A DNA stretch of 42,833 bases, taken from contig JAISNC010000103.1 of the NCBI GenBank assembly GCA_031276355.1, positions 1 through 42,833 on the forward strand, in the 5' to 3' direction. Positions 18,380 to 26,972 of the stretch are shown piece by piece. The first letter of the stretch is position 1; each line of letters begins with the position of its first letter. The translations under genes were made by a program, and so were the position numbers. The stretch comes from Odoribacteraceae bacterium (GTDB taxonomy: Bacteria; Bacteroidota; Bacteroidia; Bacteroidales; Marinifilaceae). The notes below the pieces were generated by a model, which had not been told where the DNA came from, did no database searches, and saw nothing but the letters and a program-made list of their open reading frames with translations.

Positions 18380-19957
18380 ATGAAAGCAATTTATAAAATA
18401 GTAATCATCGTTGTCGCGGGGGTATTCCTGGGAAGTTGTGATGCTTTCCTGGAGCGTTCGGCGCAAGACCTGGTGATTCCCAAGACCACGGCGCAATACA
18501 AGGAGGTTCTTCAATACGAGGGATATTTCCAGCACGTGGTAGGATCGAAAGGGAGTTACGCTTTTGCCACTTACATGACCGACGATATCGAGTTCTTCGA
18601 TGCGCGCACCATGCCCGCCGCCCCGCAAACCTGGACGGCTGAAGACGATGATGTCGAGCCGTTATCCGCGTGTTACCAGTGGCAGGAGGATATAGAGGGA
18701 GTGAACTTCGTCAATGCAAGTTACAAGTATCTGTATAGCCAGGTGATGGTGGCCAACATCTGTCTTCTCTCCGTGGACGAGAGCGAGGGAACGATAGCAG
18801 AGAAGGAGGTGCTCAAGGGACAAGCCGCCTTCACGCGGGCCTTTGCCTACTTCACGTTGGCCAACCTCTACGCCAAGCCTTACAACAAGGCGCGGCCCGA
18901 CGACCCGTGCGTGCCGTTGAAAGAGGATTACACCCCCTCGCTCGAGGTGAAGTCGCGTGCGACCATCCAGCAGGTCTGGGATTTGATCACGGCAGACATC
19001 GAGACGGCACTCGCCTTGCTCGAAGATAAACGTATCAATAACATCTGCGAGATCAGCTATCCCGCTGCCCTTGTCCTCGCTACGCGTATCTACCTCTACA
19101 AGGAGGAGTGGAATAAGGCCATCGAATACGGCGAGAAGTTCAGGCATCTCGGCAAATACCCCCTCCACGATATCTCGATGGAGACTACCTCGGGAGACAT
19201 TCGCTACACTACCCGGAACAACTACGCGGACAACGTGCGCAAGTTCCTGAGCGTGGGCAACACGGAGGTGGCCTGGACGTTCGGCTATAACTACTCCGCG
19301 GACACCTATCGCACCCTCTATCAGCCTTTGCCCACGGGGAATGTTTGCATGTACTACCGCGTCTCGGCTAAGGATCCAGCCACCGGCATCATCGGGCAAT
19401 TCGAGACCGGTGACCGCCGGAAGGTCTACTGGTTCTATGCGCCCCCCACTCCCACGAGCGGTCAGCCCACCTACCGTTACGACTACGTTACCACCAAGTA
19501 CGAGCACACGATTAACTATTTGGAAGGGGTCTTCTCTTTCCGTGCCGGGGAGATCTACATCTCGCTCGCGGAGGCCTACGCCCGACGGGGTAACCCGGGC
19601 GACCAGGCAACGGCGATCGCGATCCTGAACGAGCTGCGGGTGAAGCGTTTCGCCCCCGCCCTCTATGTCGCGCTCCAGACAGGGGATTTCGCCACCGACC
19701 AGGCCCTCGTCGATTTCATCTGGAAGGAGCGCCGCCGCGAACTCTGCTTCGAGGAGCTTCACCGTTGGTGGGATTTGCGGCGTACCACCCAGCCTAAGAT
19801 CGTTCACCAGTGGAAAGGCGGTGCGACCTATACCCTGCAAGAGGGCGACGATGCCTACGTGCTCCAGTTCCCGCAGGCCGAGCTGGACTACAACGGCACG
19901 GCATTAGAGGCCAACCCGAGGCCCAACAGACCACAAGATACACCCGCTAATCCATGA
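18380..19957 (+). CDS. SusD/RagB family nutrient-binding lipoprotein
   Basis: Lipobox GSCDAFLER, 'KGQAAFTRAFAYFTLANLYAKPYNK', 'ILNELRVKRFAP', 'DFIWKERRRELCFEELHRWWDLRR'. Confidence 0.95.
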   Translation: MKAIYKIVIIVVAGVFLGSCDAFLERSAQDLVIPKTTAQYKEVLQYEGYFQHVVGSKGSYAFATYMTDDIEFFDARTMPAAPQTWTAEDDDVEPLSACYQWQEDIEGVNFVNASYKYLYSQVMVANICLLSVDESEGTIAEKEVLKGQAAFTRAFAYFTLANLYAKPYNKARPDDPCVPLKEDYTPSLEVKSRATIQQVWDLITADIETALALLEDKRINNICEISYPAALVLATRIYLYKEEWNKAIEYGEKFRHLGKYPLHDISMETTSGDIRYTTRNNYADNVRKFLSVGNTEVAWTFGYNYSADTYRTLYQPLPTGNVCMYYRVSAKDPATGIIGQFETGDRRKVYWFYAPPTPTSGQPTYRYDYVTTKYEHTINYLEGVFSFRAGEIYISLAEAYARRGNPGDQATAIAILNELRVKRFAPALYVALQTGDFATDQALVDFIWKERRRELCFEELHRWWDLRRTTQPKIVHQWKGGATYTLQEGDDAYVLQFPQAELDYNGTALEANPRPNRPQDTPANP

Positions 19958-19961
19958 TATT

Positions 19962-21017
19962 ATGAAAAACAGGAAAAACATTATACTACTCGCGTTTTTG
20001 GCAACCGCGTTTGTTGCCTGTGATCTCAGTGACCCGGGCGAACCGGCGGCCGTGCCTCCCGGCTTTGACCTTTCCGACGACTCCCCGGCCGGGGTACGCA
20101 TCGAGAAAGCGTTAGAAGACCACGGGGTGTTGTATCGTTACAAGTTCACCGACGTGGATTACTCCTACAACTGGACCTCCTCGATCACGAGCATGGAGTA
20201 CGTTCCCGCCACCGACCAGCAGAGCATTATCAACGTGATCGACTACATCGAGCAGGAGATCTTCTCGATTTTTCCTGAAGGGTTTGTCAAAACGTATATG
20301 CCGCCCACGGTGTTGCTCGTGGATTCGTTGAAGATGCTTTATACCTATGATGATCCTCGCCCGGATCCTCCTGTCAACGTCACGTACCATTACAGCATCG
20401 TGGGGAATGTTACGGCCAGCAGCATGGTGATTGCTAACGTGAATAAGAATTTCAACAACCCTCCCTCGGAAACGTTAAAGGAGGATTTGATCTCCCTGTT
20501 CGTGGAACGCTTACTGGCTAATAAAAACTTGCCTTGGCCGGATGCTTTCGTGGCGGTTTCGGACGAGTTGTTCAGGGCTACGGGACTGGCGGCATCATAC
20601 CATCCTTACTGGAACGGGGATTTCGTCAACATCAAGAGTTGGGGGTTGGTCGTGCCCGATTTCACCGACTGGTGGGGGCGTGGAATATTGAAAATCGGAC
20701 GGCTGGGTGACATGGGCTTTTCGGTATTTGTGTGGGGGGCGTATGAAATTGAAACGTACGATCTCGCCAAGGCTACCGCCGGCCAGGATTTTGGTGATTA
20801 CGTGGCCTTTATCCTCACCAAGACGGCAGCGGAGAAGCAAGCGTTTTACGACATCGTGGCCGCTCGCCCCCTTACCCAAAATGTGCCCGGTGGCAATCCG
20901 GATCCGCGGACTCCGCAGGGCGGCCCTCCCGCTGTCGAGGTAATGAAGCGGAAAGTGCAACTCGTGAAAGATTATTTTAAAGAGAATTTTAATATAGAAT
21001 TAAAAGACCCCTCTTGA
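19962..21017 (+). CDS. SusD-associated zinc metallohydrolase-like lipoprotein (TIGR04549-like), HExxH apparently lost
   Basis: Lipobox VACDLSD; position directly after SusD and overall layout; expected HExxH position reads VERLL (residues 181-185). Confidence 0.65.
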   Translation: MKNRKNIILLAFLATAFVACDLSDPGEPAAVPPGFDLSDDSPAGVRIEKALEDHGVLYRYKFTDVDYSYNWTSSITSMEYVPATDQQSIINVIDYIEQEIFSIFPEGFVKTYMPPTVLLVDSLKMLYTYDDPRPDPPVNVTYHYSIVGNVTASSMVIANVNKNFNNPPSETLKEDLISLFVERLLANKNLPWPDAFVAVSDELFRATGLAASYHPYWNGDFVNIKSWGLVVPDFTDWWGRGILKIGRLGDMGFSVFVWGAYEIETYDLAKATAGQDFGDYVAFILTKTAAEKQAFYDIVAARPLTQNVPGGNPDPRTPQGGPPAVEVMKRKVQLVKDYFKENFNIELKDPS

Positions 21018-21030
21018 ATGACACTTGAAG

Positions 21031-21061
21031 CCCGGACGACTTCGATGAGGAGGCGTCCGGG
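21031..21061 (+). terminator. Hairpin downstream of the metallohydrolase-like gene
   Basis: cccggacg ... cgtccggg, 8-bp GC-rich stem in the intergenic gap. Confidence 0.5.
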
Positions 21062-21106
21062 TTACTTTGGACAACTCATGAGGTATTCATTAAAAAAAAA
21101 AGTTAT

Positions 21107-22381
21107 ATGAAGCTACGAATGATTTTATCCCTGTTATGTATGGGATCTGTTTTTTCGCTGTCGGCCCAGGAGGAGCGGAAGACGAACGAGGGTATCCAAT
21201 TCATGGCCAACGAGCCGTGGACAACCGTGGTGCAGCAGGCTAAGGAGCAAAACCGCCTTATCTTTATGGATTGCTACACCACCTGGTGTGGCCCCTGCAA
21301 GGGGTTAGCGGAAAACATCTTCCCACAGAAAGCCGTGGGTGACTTTTTCAACGCGCACTTCGTGAACGTCCAGTACGACATGGAGAAGGGCGACGGGAAG
21401 ATGCTCAACGAGAAATACAAGGCACACATCATCGGCTATCCCACGCTCCTGCTCATCAACGCGGAGGGGCAAGTCGTCCACCAGATGGCCGGCTACCAGG
21501 AGGCCGACGTGTTGATCGCCGGCATGAAAGCCGGGTTGGAGGGGCGCTCCCTCTTCGCCGTTCAGGATCGCTACGAGAAGGGCGCGCGCGACTTAGAGAC
21601 GATCACCGCCTATGTGGACGCGCTCAACGGTGCCTTCCAGAAGGAGAAGATCCCTGGCGTGGTGGAGGCGTTTCTTGCCACGATACCCGTGGAGCGCCTG
21701 TTGGAGCCGGAAGTGTGGCAGGTGGTGGGGAAATACATCAAGGATCCGTACACGGAGCAATACCGCTTCGTCCTCCAAAACCTCGGGAGGGGCTACCAAT
21801 ACCGTCTCAAGGTGGATCGCTACGCGTTAGAAACGCAATTAGCTTCCGGGATGCTCAAGGCGGTGGAGGAGATCCTAACGCTCTCGCGCGCCACGCGGGA
21901 TGCCGACACGCTGGCGCTGCTGCGGGAGCGCGAGGGAAAGTTGAAGGAACTCCTCTTGAAATATCAGGTCAAGGAGTACCCCACGTTCGTCGCTAAACTG
22001 GAGATCAACGACCTGATCCTGGCCGGAGAACCGCTGGAGACCTATCGTCTCTTAGCCAGTGCCCAGAAAATGGGGGTGTTCCCTTCCAACTCCAATAGCA
22101 AGTTCTTGTCGGGCTGTTACCGCTACATCGTCGAGAACATACGCGACAAGAAGATCCTCCGCGCCTGCATCGACGAGCTGCTCGCCCTGCAGGAGAAACA
22201 GACGCTACGTGTCGAGTATGCCTTTAGCTACCACGACGTGCTTGCGCTGGCCCACGAGAAGCTCAAGGATCACGCCGCCGCGCAAGCCGCCCGCGAAGAG
22301 TACGAGCGTCGCGAGACCGCCAAGAAGGAGCACTTCAGCAAAATGTTTGATACAGCGAAAACGGAGACGACCACTCCGTGA
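21107..22381 (+). CDS. Thioredoxin-family protein (secreted)
   Basis: Signal peptide; 'RLIFMDCYTTWCGPCKGLAENIF' CxxC thioredoxin motif; 'GYPTLLLINAEGQVVHQMAGY'. Confidence 0.88.
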   Translation: MKLRMILSLLCMGSVFSLSAQEERKTNEGIQFMANEPWTTVVQQAKEQNRLIFMDCYTTWCGPCKGLAENIFPQKAVGDFFNAHFVNVQYDMEKGDGKMLNEKYKAHIIGYPTLLLINAEGQVVHQMAGYQEADVLIAGMKAGLEGRSLFAVQDRYEKGARDLETITAYVDALNGAFQKEKIPGVVEAFLATIPVERLLEPEVWQVVGKYIKDPYTEQYRFVLQNLGRGYQYRLKVDRYALETQLASGMLKAVEEILTLSRATRDADTLALLREREGKLKELLLKYQVKEYPTFVAKLEINDLILAGEPLETYRLLASAQKMGVFPSNSNSKFLSGCYRYIVENIRDKKILRACIDELLALQEKQTLRVEYAFSYHDVLALAHEKLKDHAAAQAAREEYERRETAKKEHFSKMFDTAKTETTTP

Positions 22382-22509
22382 CCGCCAGGGAAAACGCGAA
22401 AGAGACTCCCCGGTGACAATGACACATCCCGGGAGGGTGCCGGGTACCCCCTGTCACGCGCGGGCGCTCCCCCTTTTACATTTTAAACAATCATTAAAAC
22501 CAAAAGAAT

Positions 22510-23628
22510 ATGAAAATGCGCTATTTTATCATGGCCTTGAGCGTTGTTGCCCTCGTGGCTTGTAACGCCGGGCACGACTACAGCATCTCCGGTACCTGGG
22601 AAGGCGGCGACGGGAACATCGTCTACCTTCGAAAACACGTGACGGACAAACAGTACGATGTTGTCGACTCCGTCGAGGTGCGCGGGGGGACATTCCTCTT
22701 GAGCGGCACGATGAAAGAGATTGACAAACGGCAACTCGCGGCGGGTACGGCCAAGCGCGACATCCTCCTTGACGATGTCCCCATACGCGTGACCGTTACC
22801 TCGAAACTCAACGAGAAAACGGGCCAGGAGAAGCAACAGTTGACTGTCGTGGGAAGCCCCGAGCAAGCGCTCGTCGAGGAGTTCAACAACATCGTGCTGG
22901 GGAAAGGCTTCGTGACCCTCGGCGGCATGTTGATGATGATGCGGGTGAAGGATGACTCGTTGAAACTCGACTCCGCCTACCGGAGCGTCGAGGCGCTCAA
23001 ACAAGGCTTTGACCAGAGGATACGCGCCCTCCTCGACACGACATCCGACAGGATCGCCGCCACCTTCTTTATCTCCGATTTCCTTGTCAAGGAGTACCCC
23101 TTCTCCGACGTGGAATACTATTACGAGCGTCTCTCCCCGCGGGTAAAAAAAACGTACCCCGGCAAGCAACTGACGCAAAAGATCAGCGAGTTGAAGCAGG
23201 TGAATATCGGTGGTATCGCCCCGGAGATTGACCTGCCGACACCCGATGGGGCGACGCTCAAGCTCTCCTCTCTGCGCGGGAAGTACGTGCTCGTCGATTT
23301 CTGGGCCTCGTGGTGTGGCCCCTGCATCGCGGAGGTACCCAACGTCAAGGCGGTCTATGACAAATACCACGACCGCGGCTTCGAGATCCTCGGTGTCTCG
23401 CTCGACGACAAGAGCGACAAATGGAAGGCCGCCATCGAGAAGCACGCCCTGGGCTGGCCTCACGTCTCGTCGCTGAAGGGGTGGAGTTGCCCCGTGGCCG
23501 CCCAGTACAACGTGACGGGGATACCGAAGACGTTTCTCTTGGACAGGGAAGGCCGGATCATCGGGATTGATCTCCGGGGGAGTGCCCTGGGAGAGCGCGT
23601 CTCCGCTCTATTCGAGGGCGATAAATAA
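22510..23628 (+). CDS. TlpA-family disulfide reductase with N-terminal DUF4369-like domain, lipoprotein
   Basis: Lipobox VACNAGH; 'LVDFWASWCGPCIAEVPNVKAVYDKYHDRGFEILGVSLDD'. Confidence 0.92.
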   Translation: MKMRYFIMALSVVALVACNAGHDYSISGTWEGGDGNIVYLRKHVTDKQYDVVDSVEVRGGTFLLSGTMKEIDKRQLAAGTAKRDILLDDVPIRVTVTSKLNEKTGQEKQQLTVVGSPEQALVEEFNNIVLGKGFVTLGGMLMMMRVKDDSLKLDSAYRSVEALKQGFDQRIRALLDTTSDRIAATFFISDFLVKEYPFSDVEYYYERLSPRVKKTYPGKQLTQKISELKQVNIGGIAPEIDLPTPDGATLKLSSLRGKYVLVDFWASWCGPCIAEVPNVKAVYDKYHDRGFEILGVSLDDKSDKWKAAIEKHALGWPHVSSLKGWSCPVAAQYNVTGIPKTFLLDREGRIIGIDLRGSALGERVSALFEGDK

Positions 23629-23679
23629 AGACCCGCGTAGCGAAATAACTTTATTCACGAAATACTTTAAATAAATAGC

Positions 23680-26301
23680 ATGAAAAATTGGATCCTGTTA
23701 CTTGCTTGCACGATGCTTCTGTCGTCAGGCGTTACCGATGCGCACGCGTGGGGATTTAAAAAGAAGAAAAAAACGACGGCCGTTGCACCCGCTCCCAAGA
23801 AACAATCGCCCTACGAGAAGCTCTTTAAGGGAAAAGAGGTCGTGACCGCTGCCAGCGATTTCATCACCCTCCGCAAGGTGGGCGATAAGCTCTATTTCGA
23901 GATCCCGCTGAAATACCTCGATCGCGAGATGTTGCTCGCCTCGACGGTCTCCAGTGTCAGTTCCACCGGCTTCTGCGACGTGGGTTACAAGCCGACAACA
24001 CCCCTTCACGTGAAGTTCACGAGAAGTGACAGCACGGTCTACCTGCGGCAAGTCGCTGCCTCCGTGACCACCGACAACCTGCAGAAGGCTGTCAGCAAGA
24101 ACAATAGCGATGCCATTCTCTTTAGTTACGGTATCAAGGCCTGGACACCCGACAGCTCCGCCGTGGTCATTGATATGACCACGCTCTTCACCACCCACGT
24201 GAAAGCCTTCGACTTCTTTGGCGACGGCCTGATGGGCGGCTTGCTCAAGGTGACCTCCGCGATCAAGAAGGAGGGGTGCGCGCTCGACGCGATCAAATCG
24301 TTCGATGATAACCTCAGCGTCAAGTCCATCCTCACGTACAACATCTCGATCGGCCTGGCCACTGTCAAGGTCATGGAGGATTACCCGTTCACGGCGCTCG
24401 TGACTCGCTCGCTGCTCTTGTTGCCGGAGCAGAAGATGCGCCCGCGTATCTCCGACTCGCGGGTGGGTGTCTTCAATCACAGCAAACAACACATCTCTGT
24501 GGCCGAAGACCAGATCGTCACGTACTCCGTGGCCCACCGTTGGCGCTTGGAGCCTAAGGATGGGCAGGCGTATGCCCGCGGCGAGTTGACGGAGCCGGTG
24601 CACCCGATCGTCTTTTATGTCGATGATGCGTTCCCGGAGGCCTGGAAGGCACCCGTCCGGGAGGCCATCGAACGATGGAACCCCGCTTTCGAGAAGATCG
24701 GCTTCAAGAACGCGGTCGTGGCGAAGGATTTCCCCACGGATGATCCCGGTTTCGATCCCGATAACCTGAAATACTCCTGCGTCCGCTACTTACCCTCGAC
24801 CAAGGCGAATGCAATGGGGCCTTCGTGGGTTGACCCGACCACCGGAGAGATCATTAACGCCTCCGTCCTCGTCTATAATAACGTCGTGCAACTGATTAAC
24901 AACTGGCGATTCGTGCAGACGGCCCAGGTCGATCCGCGCGTGCGCGCCCGGAAGATGCCCGACGACGTGTTAAAAGAGTCGCTCGCTTATGTCGTTGCCC
25001 ACGAAGTGGGGCATTGCCTCGGGTTTATGCACAACATGTCCGCCTCCGCTGCCTATCCCGTGGATTCGCTCCGCTCTGCCTCGTTTACCCGCGCGAACGG
25101 TACCACGCCTTGCATCATGGACTACGCCCGCTTCAATTACGTGGCGCAACCCAACGATCAAGGGGTGCGCCTGACACCCCCGGACCTCGGCGAGTACGAC
25201 TATTTCCTCGTCAAATGGAACTATCAGCCCGTGCCTGCCGCCAACGAGTGGGAAGAACGGGCGACGCTCGAGCAATGGGTGGATGAGAAGGCCGGTAATC
25301 CCCGCTACCGCTACGGGCGCCAGCAAACGCAAGCCCGCTACGACCCGAGCGCCATCGAGGAGGACCTTGGTGACGATCCGATCAAAGCCGGTAACTACGG
25401 GATCAAAAACCTGCGCTATATCCTCGCTCACTTGGAAGAGTGGATCTCCGGTGATGCCGATCACGAGCACCGCCAGGGGCTTTATTCGCAGATCATCGAG
25501 CAATATTACAGGTATGTGCGTAACGTGCTCTACAACGTCGGCGGCATCTACCTCACGGAGGTGAAGGAGGGCACGCCCGGCGAGCGCCACCAACCCGTGC
25601 CCCGCGCCCGGCAGAAGGCCTCTCTCGCGTGGGTACTCAACGAGTTCCGGGCGATGGATTGGGTCGACAACCTCCCGTTGAAGTCTCGCTTCAAGTTACA
25701 GGTCGACCCCTCTTACCTCCTCCGCGACCGCCTCGCGAAGGATTTCAAGGCGATTATCGATAACGTCGTCTTGTCCTCGCACCTTGCCGCATCGCCATAC
25801 ACCGTCAACGAGATGACCACCGACCTCTACAACGCCACCTGGAACAACCTCCTGCAGGGACGGGCGTTGACGGAAGGTGACAAGTTATTGCAACAGGCGA
25901 TGGTCACGCTCTTTTGCGGGTCATTGGCCGAGCCGTCGGCGCGTGGCAGCGCGTCGACTTCGGCATTTGCCCCCTCGGTGGACGAGATCCTGGCGTACGG
26001 CCTTGACGAGAGCGGTTGGGTAGCCCGTTACCCGGATATTTTCCGTGCGTTGGACGAGGAGCACGGCCCGGGAACGGTGGCCGCGGCGCTGTCCGGCCAT
26101 CACTTCGGCACGCCCGGTTACGGCTTCCAGGGCAAGGTGGCGATCACGACCATTGATGACTCGAAGGCGTGTTTGCAGGATCTCGCGGTGAGATCTCGCG
26201 CGTTGTTGCGCGGACGCCTCGCGGGCACGTCGGGAAGCGCCCGTGTGCATTATCAGTCGTTGTTGATCAAGCTCAACGCTGCCTTGAAAGATAAAATATG
26301 A
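23680..26301 (+). CDS. Zinc-dependent metalloprotease (DUF5117/DUF4953-type)
   Basis: Intact 'VAHEVGHCLGFMHNMSAS'; 'YYVDDAFPEAWKAPVREAIERWNPAFEKIGF' and 'CIMDYARFNYVAQP'. Confidence 0.92.
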   Translation: MKNWILLLACTMLLSSGVTDAHAWGFKKKKKTTAVAPAPKKQSPYEKLFKGKEVVTAASDFITLRKVGDKLYFEIPLKYLDREMLLASTVSSVSSTGFCDVGYKPTTPLHVKFTRSDSTVYLRQVAASVTTDNLQKAVSKNNSDAILFSYGIKAWTPDSSAVVIDMTTLFTTHVKAFDFFGDGLMGGLLKVTSAIKKEGCALDAIKSFDDNLSVKSILTYNISIGLATVKVMEDYPFTALVTRSLLLLPEQKMRPRISDSRVGVFNHSKQHISVAEDQIVTYSVAHRWRLEPKDGQAYARGELTEPVHPIVFYVDDAFPEAWKAPVREAIERWNPAFEKIGFKNAVVAKDFPTDDPGFDPDNLKYSCVRYLPSTKANAMGPSWVDPTTGEIINASVLVYNNVVQLINNWRFVQTAQVDPRVRARKMPDDVLKESLAYVVAHEVGHCLGFMHNMSASAAYPVDSLRSASFTRANGTTPCIMDYARFNYVAQPNDQGVRLTPPDLGEYDYFLVKWNYQPVPAANEWEERATLEQWVDEKAGNPRYRYGRQQTQARYDPSAIEEDLGDDPIKAGNYGIKNLRYILAHLEEWISGDADHEHRQGLYSQIIEQYYRYVRNVLYNVGGIYLTEVKEGTPGERHQPVPRARQKASLAWVLNEFRAMDWVDNLPLKSRFKLQVDPSYLLRDRLAKDFKAIIDNVVLSSHLAASPYTVNEMTTDLYNATWNNLLQGRALTEGDKLLQQAMVTLFCGSLAEPSARGSASTSAFAPSVDEILAYGLDESGWVARYPDIFRALDEEHGPGTVAAALSGHHFGTPGYGFQGKVAITTIDDSKACLQDLAVRSRALLRGRLAGTSGSARVHYQSLLIKLNAALKDKI

Positions 26302-26352
26302 CCGCTGCCACGCATTAGATGTTTGTCACGAACACGCTAACACGCGCGAGAT

Positions 26353-26490
26353 GGGGCTATCTCACCAGTTGATCTTCGTCGTTGGTAACCGCGAGGAACG
26401 AGCGGGAAGCAATCCAGAGACCAGTAAATCCCTGGATTGCTTCGAGCCACGCTACCAATGACGTTTAGGCGAGACTTTTGAGACAGCCCC
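26353..26490. repeat. MITE-like palindromic element with terminal inverted repeats
   Basis: ggggctatctcaccagt...cgtcgttggta / taccaatgacg...acttttgagacagcccc; internal perfect 12-bp stem gaagcaatccag/ctggattgcttc. Confidence 0.65.
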
Positions 26491-26558
26491 AACACTTTTC
26501 ATAATGGCATCTCGTGTTACCCCCTTTTCCAACCCGCGGGAATCCTGGATCTCTGAAA

Positions 26559-26608
26559 AAATAAAACGCTTTAATTGGTTATTATTAACTAATTAAAGCG
26601 TTTTATTT
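26559..26608. terminator. Long AT-rich hairpin terminator between the metalloprotease gene and tRNA-Leu
   Basis: aaataaaacgctttaattggtta-ttat-taactaattaaagcgttttattt: 23-bp stem (one GT wobble), 4-nt loop. Confidence 0.85.
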
Positions 26609-26611
26609 AAG

Positions 26612-26695
26612 TACCCAGAACAGGACTCGAACCTGCACAGCCTTGCGGCCACTAGTCCCTGAAACTAGCGTGTCTACCAATTCCACCACCTGGGC
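26612..26695 (-). tRNA. tRNA-Leu (anticodon CAG)
   Basis: Reverse complement GCCCAGGTGGTGGAATTGGTAGACACGCTAGTTTCAGGGACTAGTGGCCGCAAGGCTGTGCAGGTTCGAGTCCTGTTCTGGGTA; long variable arm, CTAGT-TTCAGGG-ACTAG anticodon arm. Confidence 0.95.
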
Positions 26696-26719
26696 CTGTT
26701 GTAAGAGCGTGTTATCGCG

Positions 26720-26790
26720 TTGTCCCACCAGGATTCGAACCTAGACTGACAGAACCAAAATCTGCTGTGCTGCCATTACACAATGGGACA
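26720..26790 (-). tRNA. tRNA-Gln (anticodon TTG)
   Basis: Reverse complement TGTCCCATTGTGTAATGGCAGCACAGCAGATTTTGGTTCTGTCAGTCTAGGTTCGAATCCTGGTGGGACAA; cloverleaf pairs. Confidence 0.95.
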
Positions 26791-26833
26791 CTCTTCCGGC
26801 CTTTCCGGTGCATACCCACCGTTTTTGACCGTG

Positions 26834-26864
26834 CAAATGTATAACATTTTTTGAAAACCGGCAA
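26834..26864 (-). promoter_or_regulatory. Bacteroidota-type promoter of the tRNA-Gln/tRNA-Leu unit
   Basis: On minus strand TTG-N20-TACATTTG, ~44 nt upstream of tRNA-Gln. Confidence 0.6.
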
Positions 26865-26972
26865 TCGGATGGAGAAAAATTCAAACAAAATAGCTACTTT
26901 CGTGCTGTCAAAATCAAGATAATACTTCAAGTAATTGAATTTTAGTAGATATTATAAATAAACAGACAAAAC

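Noticed and set aside
18662-19840. 392-aa antisense ORF within susD
   Set aside because: Shadow ORF opposite a well-supported SusD; no domain signal
22483-23463. 326-aa antisense ORF within the TlpA-like gene
   Set aside because: Shadow of a well-supported coding frame with a CxxC thioredoxin motif
26712-26930. 72-aa minus-strand ORF in track
   Set aside because: Overlaps tRNA-Gln (the peptide is translated tRNA sequence); not a gene
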